Source: Bacteroidota bacterium (GTDB taxonomy: Bacteria > Bacteroidota > Bacteroidia > Bacteroidales > FEN-979). Taken from it: 64,000 nt of DNA. The translations under genes were made by a program, and so were the position numbers. The notes under the pieces were generated by a model. That model did no database searches and was not told the DNA's origin. It saw nothing but the letters and a program-made list of their open reading frames with translations. Positions 37,476 to 45,747 of the stretch are shown here, piece by piece (position 1 is the first letter of the stretch; every line of letters begins with the position of its first letter). The stretch covers positions 1 to 64,000 of the forward strand of contig JAPLDL010000002.1 of assembly GCA_026391735.1 (NCBI GenBank), written 5' to 3'.

Positions 37476-38378
37476 ATGAAACGATTTTTTCTTGGAATTT
37501 TAGCAGGAATTGCACTGATCTCCTGCAGCAATGATAAAAACAAACCTGATGCCTACGGTTCTTTTGAAGCCACTGAAGTGATGGTGTCTTCGCTTGCCAC
37601 CGGACAGATTATGAAATTTGACATTGAGGAAGGTCAGGTCATGGATTCAGGGAAGCTGGTTGGCTATATTGACACCACTGATCTGTATCTTAAACGGAAG
37701 CAGGTTATTGAAACCCGCGACGCCACGGCCTCGAGAAAAGATGATGTAACCTCGCAGATTGCAGTCCAGGAACAAAACCGCGAAAATGTATTGGTTGAAA
37801 AAAACAGGGTTGAACGTCTTTTGAAAGATGGTGCCGCCACTCAGAAACAAATGGATGACATCAATGCCAGCCTGAACCTCATCGACAAACAGGTGGCTTC
37901 CCTCAAGATACAGTTCGGCGGCATTTCAAGCCAGGTTTCTTCTATAGTCCAGCAGATAGCCCAACTTGATGAATCCATCCGCCGTTCGAAGATCATCAAC
38001 CCTATCAGAGGGACGGTACTTACAAAATACGCCGAAAAAGACGAAGTTGCCACCTATGGAAAACCCTTATACAAGATTGCCGACCTTTCCGAAATAACAT
38101 TAAGAGCATATGTCGGCGGATCACAGCTTCCTTATGTCAAACTGGGTTCGATGATCGACGTAGCGTTTGATAAGGACGAAAAGACAAATACCCATATCAG
38201 TGGGGTCGTTTCCTGGATATCCCCTTCAGCTGAATTCACTCCGAAAACCATTCAAACGAAAGAAGAACGAATCAACCTGGTGTACGCCGTAAAAATAAGG
38301 GTCAAAAATGACGGCTCAATGAAGATCGGCATGCCGGGTGAGATCCGATTTATGAACACATCAAACCAAAAACCATAA
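37476..38378 (+). CDS. HlyD/YbhG-type periplasmic adaptor lipoprotein
   Basis: Lipobox ALISCS, biotinyl-lipoyl-like VMVSSLATGQIMKFDIEEGQVMDSGKLVGYIDTTDLYLKRKQV, hairpin, INPIRGTVLTKYAEKDEVATYGKPLYKIADL. Confidence 0.92.
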   Translation: MKRFFLGILAGIALISCSNDKNKPDAYGSFEATEVMVSSLATGQIMKFDIEEGQVMDSGKLVGYIDTTDLYLKRKQVIETRDATASRKDDVTSQIAVQEQNRENVLVEKNRVERLLKDGAATQKQMDDINASLNLIDKQVASLKIQFGGISSQVSSIVQQIAQLDESIRRSKIINPIRGTVLTKYAEKDEVATYGKPLYKIADLSEITLRAYVGGSQLPYVKLGSMIDVAFDKDEKTNTHISGVVSWISPSAEFTPKTIQTKEERINLVYAVKIRVKNDGSMKIGMPGEIRFMNTSNQKP

Positions 38379-38381
38379 CGT

Positions 38382-38852
38382 ATGAGAAACATCATCAAAA
38401 CTGCAGTAGTAATGCTGCTGCTTATCTCTCCGGCAATAAAGGGATCGGCCCAAACCCATAAAGCAGACGATATCCTTGGGACCTGGCTGAACCAGGAAGC
38501 TACCGGCAAAATTACTATCTATAAAGAAGGCGATAAATATTTCGGCAAACTGGTCTGGCTAAGAACCCCGCTCGATTCAATTACAAACCTCCCCCGGACC
38601 GACAAGGAAAATCCTGATACAAAACTGAAATCAGTTCCCCTGATCGGCCTGGTTAACCTTAAGAATTTTACATTTAACGGGAAAGAAGAATGGTCGGGAG
38701 GGACAATTTACGATCCTAAAAACGGCAAGACCTACAAATGCTATATCCAGTTCGAATCGGCGAACCGCCTCAAAATCAGAGGCTATATTGGTGTTTCGCT
38801 GCTTGGCAGGAATACATTCTGGACAAAATCATTTATGCAGGAAACAAAATAA
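38382..38852 (+). CDS. DUF2147 family secreted protein
   Basis: DDILGTWLNQEATGKITIYKEGDKYFGKLVWL ... WSGGTIYDPKNGKTYKCYIQFESANRLKIRGYIGVSLLGRNTFWTK. Confidence 0.88.
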   Translation: MRNIIKTAVVMLLLISPAIKGSAQTHKADDILGTWLNQEATGKITIYKEGDKYFGKLVWLRTPLDSITNLPRTDKENPDTKLKSVPLIGLVNLKNFTFNGKEEWSGGTIYDPKNGKTYKCYIQFESANRLKIRGYIGVSLLGRNTFWTKSFMQETK

Positions 38853-39764
38853 ATGCCCGCAATCCTCGTCGAACATATCTCCAAACAGTTCTCCGGCGTC
38901 AAAGCCCTTGATGACATTTCATTTAGCATTGACAATGGAGAATTGTTTGGTTTTATTGGACCCGATGGAGCCGGTAAAACAACCTTGTTCCGCATTCTTA
39001 CCACCCTGTTGTTACCCGACAGCGGAACAGCAATGGTCAATGGCCTGGACGTGGTTAATGACTATCTCAGGATAAGACAGGACATTGGGTACATGCCAGG
39101 CAGGTTTTCATTGTATTCAGACCTTAGTGTTGAGGAAAACCTGAATTTTTATGCCACCGTTTTCGGTACGACAATTGCCGAAAACTATGAGCTTATCAGG
39201 GATATTTATATCCAGATAGAACCTTTCAAAAAAAGGATGGCCGGCAAACTTTCGGGAGGCATGAAGCAAAAGCTGGCATTATCCTGCGCTCTGATCCATA
39301 AACCGTCTGTTCTTATACTGGATGAACCAACCACAGGCGTGGATGCTGTTTCCCGGCTTGAATTCTGGGAGATGCTGAAGCGCCTGAAAAACAGCGGTAT
39401 AACCATTGCGGTTGCCACACCTTATATGGATGAGGCCAGCCTGTGCGACCGGGTGGCCCTGATCCAAAACGGAAAGCTTATGGCTGTGAGCACGCCGATA
39501 GAAGTCACTAAAACATATCCCTGGAAACTGTTCTCGGTTAAGGCGGATGATATTTTCGGTCTGCTCAATGATCTGAGAAATTTCCCCGGGGTGCATACTG
39601 TCTTTGCCTTTGGACAGGCCGCTCATGTCTCATTCAAAGACAGGCAGACGGGAGAAGAGAAACTCGTTGAATATCTGCAGATGAAAGGGCATACGGGTAT
39701 AAGTGTCCATTCTGCCGATGCAAATATTGAGGATTGTTTCATGGAACTGATGATAAAAACGTGA
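38853..39764 (+). CDS. ABC transporter ATP-binding protein (YbhF N-half-like)
   Basis: GPDGAGKTTLFRIL Walker A, KLSGGMKQKLALSCALIHKPSVLILDEPTTGVD. Confidence 0.95.
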   Translation: MPAILVEHISKQFSGVKALDDISFSIDNGELFGFIGPDGAGKTTLFRILTTLLLPDSGTAMVNGLDVVNDYLRIRQDIGYMPGRFSLYSDLSVEENLNFYATVFGTTIAENYELIRDIYIQIEPFKKRMAGKLSGGMKQKLALSCALIHKPSVLILDEPTTGVDAVSRLEFWEMLKRLKNSGITIAVATPYMDEASLCDRVALIQNGKLMAVSTPIEVTKTYPWKLFSVKADDIFGLLNDLRNFPGVHTVFAFGQAAHVSFKDRQTGEEKLVEYLQMKGHTGISVHSADANIEDCFMELMIKT

Positions 39765-39821
39765 ACGGTGAATCGTGAGCCGTGAATCCTTTTCGGCTCA
39801 CGACTCACGACTCACGGATTA
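39761..39821. repeat. 7-nt-periodic inverted repeat (GTGAATC/GTGAGCC family)
   Basis: GTGAACG GTGAATC GTGAGCC GTGAATC cttttc GGCTCAC GACTCAC GACTCAC GGATTAA. Includes a perfect 10-bp stem tcgtgagccg(39773-39782)/cggctcacga(39794-39803). The ATPase stop codon TGA (39762-39764) lies in the first unit. Confidence 0.8.
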
Positions 39822-39823
39822 AT

Positions 39824-40570
39824 ATGTATAATCCAAACGCCGAAAATATAATAGTTGTGAAAGACCTCGTGAAGAGATTCGGGTCCTTCATCGCCAATGA
39901 CCACCTCTGTTTCGAGGTGAAAAAAGGGGAGATCTTCGGCTTCCTCGGGGCGAACGGGGCAGGAAAGACCACCGCAATTAAAATCCTCTGCGGGCTATCC
40001 TATCCAACATCGGGACAGCTTAATGTAGGTGGTTTCGATATTTATAAAGAAAGGGAAAAAATCAAAAGGAACATCGGTTATATGAGCCAGAAGTTCTCTT
40101 TGTATGACGACCTTACCGTCTTTGAAAACATCAGGTTTTATGCCGGGATCTATGGCATGAGAAGGAAAGTGATCGAAGAACGGGCTGCCGATCTCACTGA
40201 AAAGCTTGACATGAAAGAAGCCCGTGACATGCTTATCAGGGATATTCCCCTGGGATGGAAACAAAAACTGGCTTTTTCGGTAGCTATCATCCATAACCCT
40301 AAAATAGTTTTCCTGGATGAACCCACTGGAGGCGTTGACCCGGTGACCAGGCGACAGTTTTGGGATATGATCTTTAAGGCTTCCCGCGAAGGTATTACGG
40401 TATTTGTAACAACACATTATATGGATGAAGCCGAATACTGCGACCGGGTTTCCATTATGGTCGATGGGAAAATCGCAGCCCTGGATACCCCCGACAACCT
40501 TAAAAAACATTACGGAGCCAACTCCATGAATGAAGTATTTTTAAAACTTGCAAGAATCAAAATAGAATAA
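39824..40570 (+). CDS. ABC transporter ATP-binding protein (YbhF C-half-like)
   Basis: GANGAGKTTAIKILCGL, LGWKQKLAFSVAIIHNPKIVFLDEPTGGVDPVTRRQFW. ORF-track start 39782 reads through the repeat; ATG 39824 preferred. Confidence 0.94.
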   Translation: MYNPNAENIIVVKDLVKRFGSFIANDHLCFEVKKGEIFGFLGANGAGKTTAIKILCGLSYPTSGQLNVGGFDIYKEREKIKRNIGYMSQKFSLYDDLTVFENIRFYAGIYGMRRKVIEERAADLTEKLDMKEARDMLIRDIPLGWKQKLAFSVAIIHNPKIVFLDEPTGGVDPVTRRQFWDMIFKASREGITVFVTTHYMDEAEYCDRVSIMVDGKIAALDTPDNLKKHYGANSMNEVFLKLARIKIE

Positions 40571-40571
40571 C

Positions 40572-41018
40572 ATGTCGTTAGCTCAGAAATTAAAACCATC
40601 CGTCAGCAGGCATAACCTGTTGTTTATCGCAGGTCTTGCATGGACCACCGCCGGGGGAATACTGATGTGGAGAGGCCTGGATTATGAGATGAAACATTCA
40701 CCCCACCTCTGGCTTAATATTCTGATCGGCATCGTTATCGGAATCCCTTTTTATTTCATACTGTTCGCCAGAATCTCTTACAAGCATATAAAACGTATCA
40801 AAGGGCTTAGCATCCCTTACCCATGTGCGTTCTCCTTTTTCAACCTAAGGTCATACATCATGATGATGCTGATGATCACCTCCGGAATTTTATTGAGAAG
40901 GTTTGACGTGATCAACAGGGAATATCTGTTTACATTTTATATTGGAATGGCCCTGCCTCTTCTGATCTCGGCCTTCCGGTTCTATTATACATGGGCTTCC
41001 AAAAGAGACATTGAATGA
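40572..41018 (+). CDS. small integral membrane protein within the ABC exporter operon
   Basis: 148-aa, about four TM segments; 1-nt gap from the upstream ATPase and 4-nt overlap with the downstream permease. Confidence 0.7.
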   Translation: MSLAQKLKPSVSRHNLLFIAGLAWTTAGGILMWRGLDYEMKHSPHLWLNILIGIVIGIPFYFILFARISYKHIKRIKGLSIPYPCAFSFFNLRSYIMMMLMITSGILLRRFDVINREYLFTFYIGMALPLLISAFRFYYTWASKRDIE

Positions 41019-42118
41019 AACGGTTCCTGGGCTTCATTGTAAAGGAATTCTACCATATCTTCAGGGATTACCGCACCCTGCTTATCCTTTTCGGACTTCC
41101 CGCCGTGCAGCTGCTTCTGTTTGGCTATGTAATCACCAATGAAATCAAAGATGCACGCATCGCGATCCTTGATCAGTCGAAAGATGAAATCACCCGAAGA
41201 ATAAGTGAAAAAGTGCTGTCGTCAGGCTATTTCATTCTCGATAAAAACCTCAGATCGGTTAGTGAAATCGGACAGGTCTTCAGGCAGGGAAATGTAAAAC
41301 TGGTACTGATCTTTGGTCCCGACTTTTCAAAAAACCTGGATAAGACAGGCAATGCCAGGGTTCAGATCGTAGCCGATGCATCCGATCCCAATACGGCCAG
41401 CATCCTGGTCAATTATATCCAGGGTATTTTGTCGAACTACCTGATCTCACTGAATGCCGAAAAAATACCTATGCAGATCGTTCCCGAGGTGAGGATGATG
41501 TACAACGGACAGATGAAAGGAGTTTATATGTTCGTTCCCGGCCTCATGGCGATGCTTCTTATGCTGATCTCTGCACTGATGACTTCCCTTTCCATAACCA
41601 AAGAAAAAGAATTAGGCACCATGGAACTTCTGCTGGTATCACCGCTTAAACCAATTCAGATCATTATCGGCAAAGTCTTTCCTTATGTATTTCTTGCTTT
41701 TATCGACGCATGTATCATTATCTTACTGGGGAATACTGTTTTCGGAGTTCCTGTGGTGGGGAGCGTGGGCCTGCTCCTGGCCGAAAGTTTCCTGTACATC
41801 TGCATGGCTCTCTCCCTTGGGATACTGATCTCCACGATCACCAGCAGCCAGCAGATCGCCATGATGCTTTCACTGGTCGCACTTATGCTGCCAACTATCC
41901 TTCTCAGCGGATTTATTTTCCCCGTCGAAAACATGCCCTGGATACTTCAGGTATTTTGTCATATCATGCCCCCTAAATACTTTATCACTATCATAAAAAG
42001 TATCATGCTCCAGGGTAACGGTTTCAGGTATATCGCATTTGAAACCTTTATAATGCTTGGGTTTACCTTGTTTTTTATCTTTCTCAGCGTAAAAAAATTC
42101 AAGATCAGGCTCGCCTGA
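41015..42118 (+). CDS. ABC-2 type permease (YbhS/YbhR-like)
   Basis: MKRFLGFIVKEFYHIFRDYRTLLILFGLPAVQLLLFGYVITNEIKD ... SITKEKELGTMELLLVSPLKPIQIIIGKVFPYV. Confidence 0.94.
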   Translation: MKRFLGFIVKEFYHIFRDYRTLLILFGLPAVQLLLFGYVITNEIKDARIAILDQSKDEITRRISEKVLSSGYFILDKNLRSVSEIGQVFRQGNVKLVLIFGPDFSKNLDKTGNARVQIVADASDPNTASILVNYIQGILSNYLISLNAEKIPMQIVPEVRMMYNGQMKGVYMFVPGLMAMLLMLISALMTSLSITKEKELGTMELLLVSPLKPIQIIIGKVFPYVFLAFIDACIIILLGNTVFGVPVVGSVGLLLAESFLYICMALSLGILISTITSSQQIAMMLSLVALMLPTILLSGFIFPVENMPWILQVFCHIMPPKYFITIIKSIMLQGNGFRYIAFETFIMLGFTLFFIFLSVKKFKIRLA

Positions 42119-42129
42119 AATGCACGGAT

Positions 42130-43248
42130 ATGAGAACCTTGTTATTCATAATACAAAAAGAATTCCTCCAGATCTTCCGGAACAAGGGGATGCTTCCCAT
42201 CATTTTTATAGTTCCTATCGTCCAGCTGCTGATACTTGTGAATGCCGCAACATTCGAGATGAAGAACATCCGGGTTTCAGTGGTTGATATGGACCTGAGC
42301 TCATCTTCCCGCAAGCTTATCAGCAAATACGAGGGTTCCCCTTTCTATAAAGTCGTGCAAACAACGTTTTCCTATGATGAAGCCATGGACCTGATGCAGA
42401 AAGGGAAAGTGGATGTGATCATCAGGATACCAAACGGGTTTGAGCGCCAGCTGGTAAAGGAAAACCTCAGCAAGGTGCAGTTTGTCATCAATGCCATCAA
42501 CCAGGCGGTAGCCGGTTTAAGCAGCGGGTATTGCACCTCCATCCTAATCGACTTTAACAGGGAACTGATGCAGGACTGGCTCAGCCCGGCACAAATGGCG
42601 GGCCTTAAAAATATTCAAACCGATTTTTCATACTGGTATAATCCGAAACTCAACTATAAAACCTATATGGTGCCGGGTATCCTGGTATTGCTGGTGACTA
42701 TCATAGGATTGCTGCTCTCGGGGATGAATATCGTTCGCGAAAAGGAAATCGGCACTATTGAACAGATCAATGTTACCCCAATCCGTAAAATTCAGTTTAT
42801 TGCCGGAAAACTTGCCCCATTTTGGATCATTGCCCTGTTTGAACTTGCTTTCGGACTTTCAATAGGCAAGTTAGTGTTTGATATTCCGACAGTTGGCAAC
42901 CTGTGGCTTATATTCCTGTCGGGGGGAATTTATCTTTTCGTAATTTTGTCTATCGGGTTGCTGATTTCTACGATTACAAACACCCAGCAACAGTCGATGC
43001 TGGTGACGTTCTTTTTCATGGTGGTTTTCATACTGATGAGCGGGTTGTTTACCTCAATCGAAAGCATGCCCGCTTGGGCACAGCAGGTCGACAGGCTGAA
43101 CCCCCTGATGTATTTCATTAAGATCATGAGGATGGTACTATTAAAAGGATCTGCATTTGCTGATATCAGTTCTCTTTTCTATTCACTGGTCGTTTTTGCC
43201 ATCGTCATGTCCAGCCTGGCTGTCTGGAGATACAGGAAAGTAGCATAA
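42130..43248 (+). CDS. ABC-2 type permease (YbhS/YbhR-like), second subunit
   Basis: LLFIIQKEFLQIFRNKGMLPIIFIVPIVQLLILVNAATFEMKNI ... NIVREKEIGTIEQINVTPIRKIQFIAGKLAPFW. Confidence 0.94.
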   Translation: MRTLLFIIQKEFLQIFRNKGMLPIIFIVPIVQLLILVNAATFEMKNIRVSVVDMDLSSSSRKLISKYEGSPFYKVVQTTFSYDEAMDLMQKGKVDVIIRIPNGFERQLVKENLSKVQFVINAINQAVAGLSSGYCTSILIDFNRELMQDWLSPAQMAGLKNIQTDFSYWYNPKLNYKTYMVPGILVLLVTIIGLLLSGMNIVREKEIGTIEQINVTPIRKIQFIAGKLAPFWIIALFELAFGLSIGKLVFDIPTVGNLWLIFLSGGIYLFVILSIGLLISTITNTQQQSMLVTFFFMVVFILMSGLFTSIESMPAWAQQVDRLNPLMYFIKIMRMVLLKGSAFADISSLFYSLVVFAIVMSSLAVWRYRKVA

Positions 43249-43255
43249 CAATATA

Positions 43256-44668
43256 TTGACCAAAGTAAGGATTTTCATTCGAAGGTTCAGGACCATCCTG
43301 ATGGGAGTGGCTCTTGTTGGCATAGCATTTTACATAACCCATAAGATCTATTACCATGAAGAAGAGAAGAAAGATGCATTTAAAAGGATACGTGAAAGAG
43401 GCTACCTTCTTGCCCTGACCGATCGCAACACCCTGAATTATTTCCTGTACCGTGGAGAACCCTCCGGTTTTCAACTGGAACTGCTGGAATCCTTTGCAGC
43501 CTATCTTGATGTTCCCCTTAGGATCATAGCCTCGGAAGATATCTCAAAGCTGTATTATTATCTTAATTTTAATGTGGCGGATGTGATCGCCCTTAACCTC
43601 CCCGTTTCGTCGGAAGGAAGGCGGCTTGTGCATTACAGCAAAATCATGGGGGAAACCCGTCTGATTCTGTTGCAGCAAAAAGGTACTATTCCAGGATTCA
43701 AAAAATCCCTGGCTGATTTTACCAGGTCCGACACAGTTCATGCCAGGCGGAATGTATTCATGTCTCCCTATTACCGGTCCTTCCTCAAGCAAACTGCAAA
43801 ACGACCCACACTGATCGAGGAACCTGATATCTCACAGGAAGGACTGATCAGAAAAGTTTCCGATGGGAGCATCCGGTATCTGCTTTGCCCTGAAAATACA
43901 GCGATGGTATATAAACGGTATTACCAGAATCTGGATGCTTCGCTTGTGGTATTTCCGTTGTATGCCTACGCCTGGGGAGTGAATCATAATTCGGATACCT
44001 TGCTGATGAAGCTCGATGAATGGCTGGCCGGATCGAAAAGGTCGGGGGAATTTAAGAAAACATATCTCGATTATTATGCAAACCAGAAGATCGTGAGCAA
44101 TATGAGAAGTGATTATGTTACCCTGAGGGGAGATCACCTGTCCCCTTTCGACAAAGAACTCAGGGAACTCAGCCTGAAAATTCACTGGGACTGGAGGTTG
44201 CTTGCTTCCCTGGTTTATGAAGAATCAAATTTCAGGCTGGGCCAGGTCTCCTCCAGGAGTGCATACGGTTTAATGCAACTGATGCCCGAAACTGCTGTAA
44301 AGATGGGGATGGACAGTATCGCCACCCCGGTCCAGCAACTTGCAGCAGGCGTCCGTTATATCAAACATCTTGACGAACAGTTGCCGAATGAAATTACTAA
44401 CCCAAAAGACCGGATAAAATTTATCCTTGCCTCGTATAATGTAGGTATCGGACGGGTCCTTTTGGCCAGGGAAAAAGCTAAGAAGTTCGGCAAAGATCCT
44501 AACCTTTGGGACCGAAACGTGGAGTATTACCTGCTCAGACGGTCCAAAAAAGATCCTTATGCCAAAAACGACACGCTTGATGACTCTTCAGCCGATTATA
44601 CAAAGGCAGGATTTGTCGACGATATCATCAACAGGTATTATCATTACAGGAATAATATACCACAGTAA
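43256..44668 (+). CDS. MltF-like lytic transglycosylase (SBP_bac_3 + SLT domain); TTG start
   Basis: GYLLALTDRNTLNYFLYRGEPSGFQLELLESFAAYLDVPLRIIAS (SBP) and LLASLVYEESNFRLGQVSSRSAYGLMQLMPETAVKMGM...ILASYNVGIGRVLLA (SLT). Confidence 0.9.
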   Translation: MTKVRIFIRRFRTILMGVALVGIAFYITHKIYYHEEEKKDAFKRIRERGYLLALTDRNTLNYFLYRGEPSGFQLELLESFAAYLDVPLRIIASEDISKLYYYLNFNVADVIALNLPVSSEGRRLVHYSKIMGETRLILLQQKGTIPGFKKSLADFTRSDTVHARRNVFMSPYYRSFLKQTAKRPTLIEEPDISQEGLIRKVSDGSIRYLLCPENTAMVYKRYYQNLDASLVVFPLYAYAWGVNHNSDTLLMKLDEWLAGSKRSGEFKKTYLDYYANQKIVSNMRSDYVTLRGDHLSPFDKELRELSLKIHWDWRLLASLVYEESNFRLGQVSSRSAYGLMQLMPETAVKMGMDSIATPVQQLAAGVRYIKHLDEQLPNEITNPKDRIKFILASYNVGIGRVLLAREKAKKFGKDPNLWDRNVEYYLLRRSKKDPYAKNDTLDDSSADYTKAGFVDDIINRYYHYRNNIPQ

Positions 44669-44670
44669 AC

Positions 44671-44733
44671 ATCTGCCATCTGATATCTGCCATCCGCCAT
44701 CAGATATCAGATGGCAGATGGCAGATGGCACTT
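44671..44733. repeat. 7-nt-periodic perfect-register inverted repeat (ATCTGCC/ATCTGAT family)
   Basis: ATCTGCC ATCTGAT ATCTGCC ATCCGCC | ATCAGAT ATCAGAT GGCAGAT GGCAGAT GGCACTT; right arm is the complement of the left in heptad register. Confidence 0.9.
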
Positions 44734-45747
44734 TACTTCTTCGTGGTCCCTCAGGAACAACTCGCAGGTCTCTTTTATTGATTGTTCCACAGGAATAAAT
44801 TCAAACCCTAAGGTTTTTCTGATCTTTTCGTTCGAATAAGCATAAATCATGGTAGTGGTAGTGGCCATCTCTTGTGTTACTTCAGGCAGTCTTCTCATGA
44901 TGAAACTGATAACTTTTTCGACCCTCCATGCAATACCGGTGAGTGCGTTTGGCACGTTCACCGATGGAGCCGGCTTACCAAGGTATTTTGCCATATATTC
45001 AAAAACCTGCTGGTAAGAACAATTTTCGGAGGAAACAATGAAACGTTCCCTGGAAATATCACTTTCCATAAGCAATATCATGGCTCTTGAAACATCGCGC
45101 ACATCCACAAATCCATTTATACCCCGGGTATAATATTTCAGACCTTTCCATACCAGCGAGAACAGTCCTGAATTTCCGCCGCCCCAGAAGCCCGGTCCGA
45201 GAATGACCGATGGATTTATAATAAAAGCATTAAGCCCTTCTTCAATTCCTCTCCAGATTTCCCGTTCCGCTCCGTTTTTACTTTGCGAGTAAACCGAGTT
45301 CTTTTTTGATGGCTGCCAAAATGTTGTTTCGTCAGAAACCCCATCATTCACAGCTCTCCCGAGAACCGCCACCGAGCTGACATAACAGAATTTCTTTATC
45401 TTCCTGGCAATACAAAGGTTGACCAGGTTGGCTGTGCCTTCAATATTCACCTTCAACATTGCCTTGTGGTCCTTTGGATAAAATGATACGACTGCACCTG
45501 CATGATACACTATATCAATACCCTCAAGGGCGTCATCGATGGCCACGAAATCCATGATATCGGCATCCACCCATTCGATCTTACCGAAAAGGTCATCCGC
45601 CCTGTCTGAATAATACGAAAATACTTTTCTTACCATCCCGGTATTGCTGGTTTCGCGTTTGATGGCGCGAACCTGCTTGCCTCTGCTAACCAGGTCAAAA
45701 AGCAAATGGGACCCTAACAGCCCGGTCCCTCCGGTAACAAGTATCAT
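44707..45747 (-). CDS. NAD-dependent epimerase/dehydratase (extended SDR)
   Basis: MILVTGGTGLLGSHLLFDLVSRGKQVRAIKR, DIVYHAGAVVSFYPKD, YSQSKNGAEREIWRG. The last codons (CHLPSAI*) lie within the heptad repeat. Confidence 0.92.
   Translation of the reverse strand: MILVTGGTGLLGSHLLFDLVSRGKQVRAIKRETSNTGMVRKVFSYYSDRADDLFGKIEWVDADIMDFVAIDDALEGIDIVYHAGAVVSFYPKDHKAMLKVNIEGTANLVNLCIARKIKKFCYVSSVAVLGRAVNDGVSDETTFWQPSKKNSVYSQSKNGAEREIWRGIEEGLNAFIINPSVILGPGFWGGGNSGLFSLVWKGLKYYTRGINGFVDVRDVSRAMILLMESDISRERFIVSSENCSYQQVFEYMAKYLGKPAPSVNVPNALTGIAWRVEKVISFIMRRLPEVTQEMATTTTMIYAYSNEKIRKTLGFEFIPVEQSIKETCELFLRDHEEVKCHLPSAI

Noticed and set aside
44671-44733. Possible CRISPR mini-array
   Set aside because: Period is 7 nt with no 28-37-nt repeats or unique spacers; no cas genes in the window.
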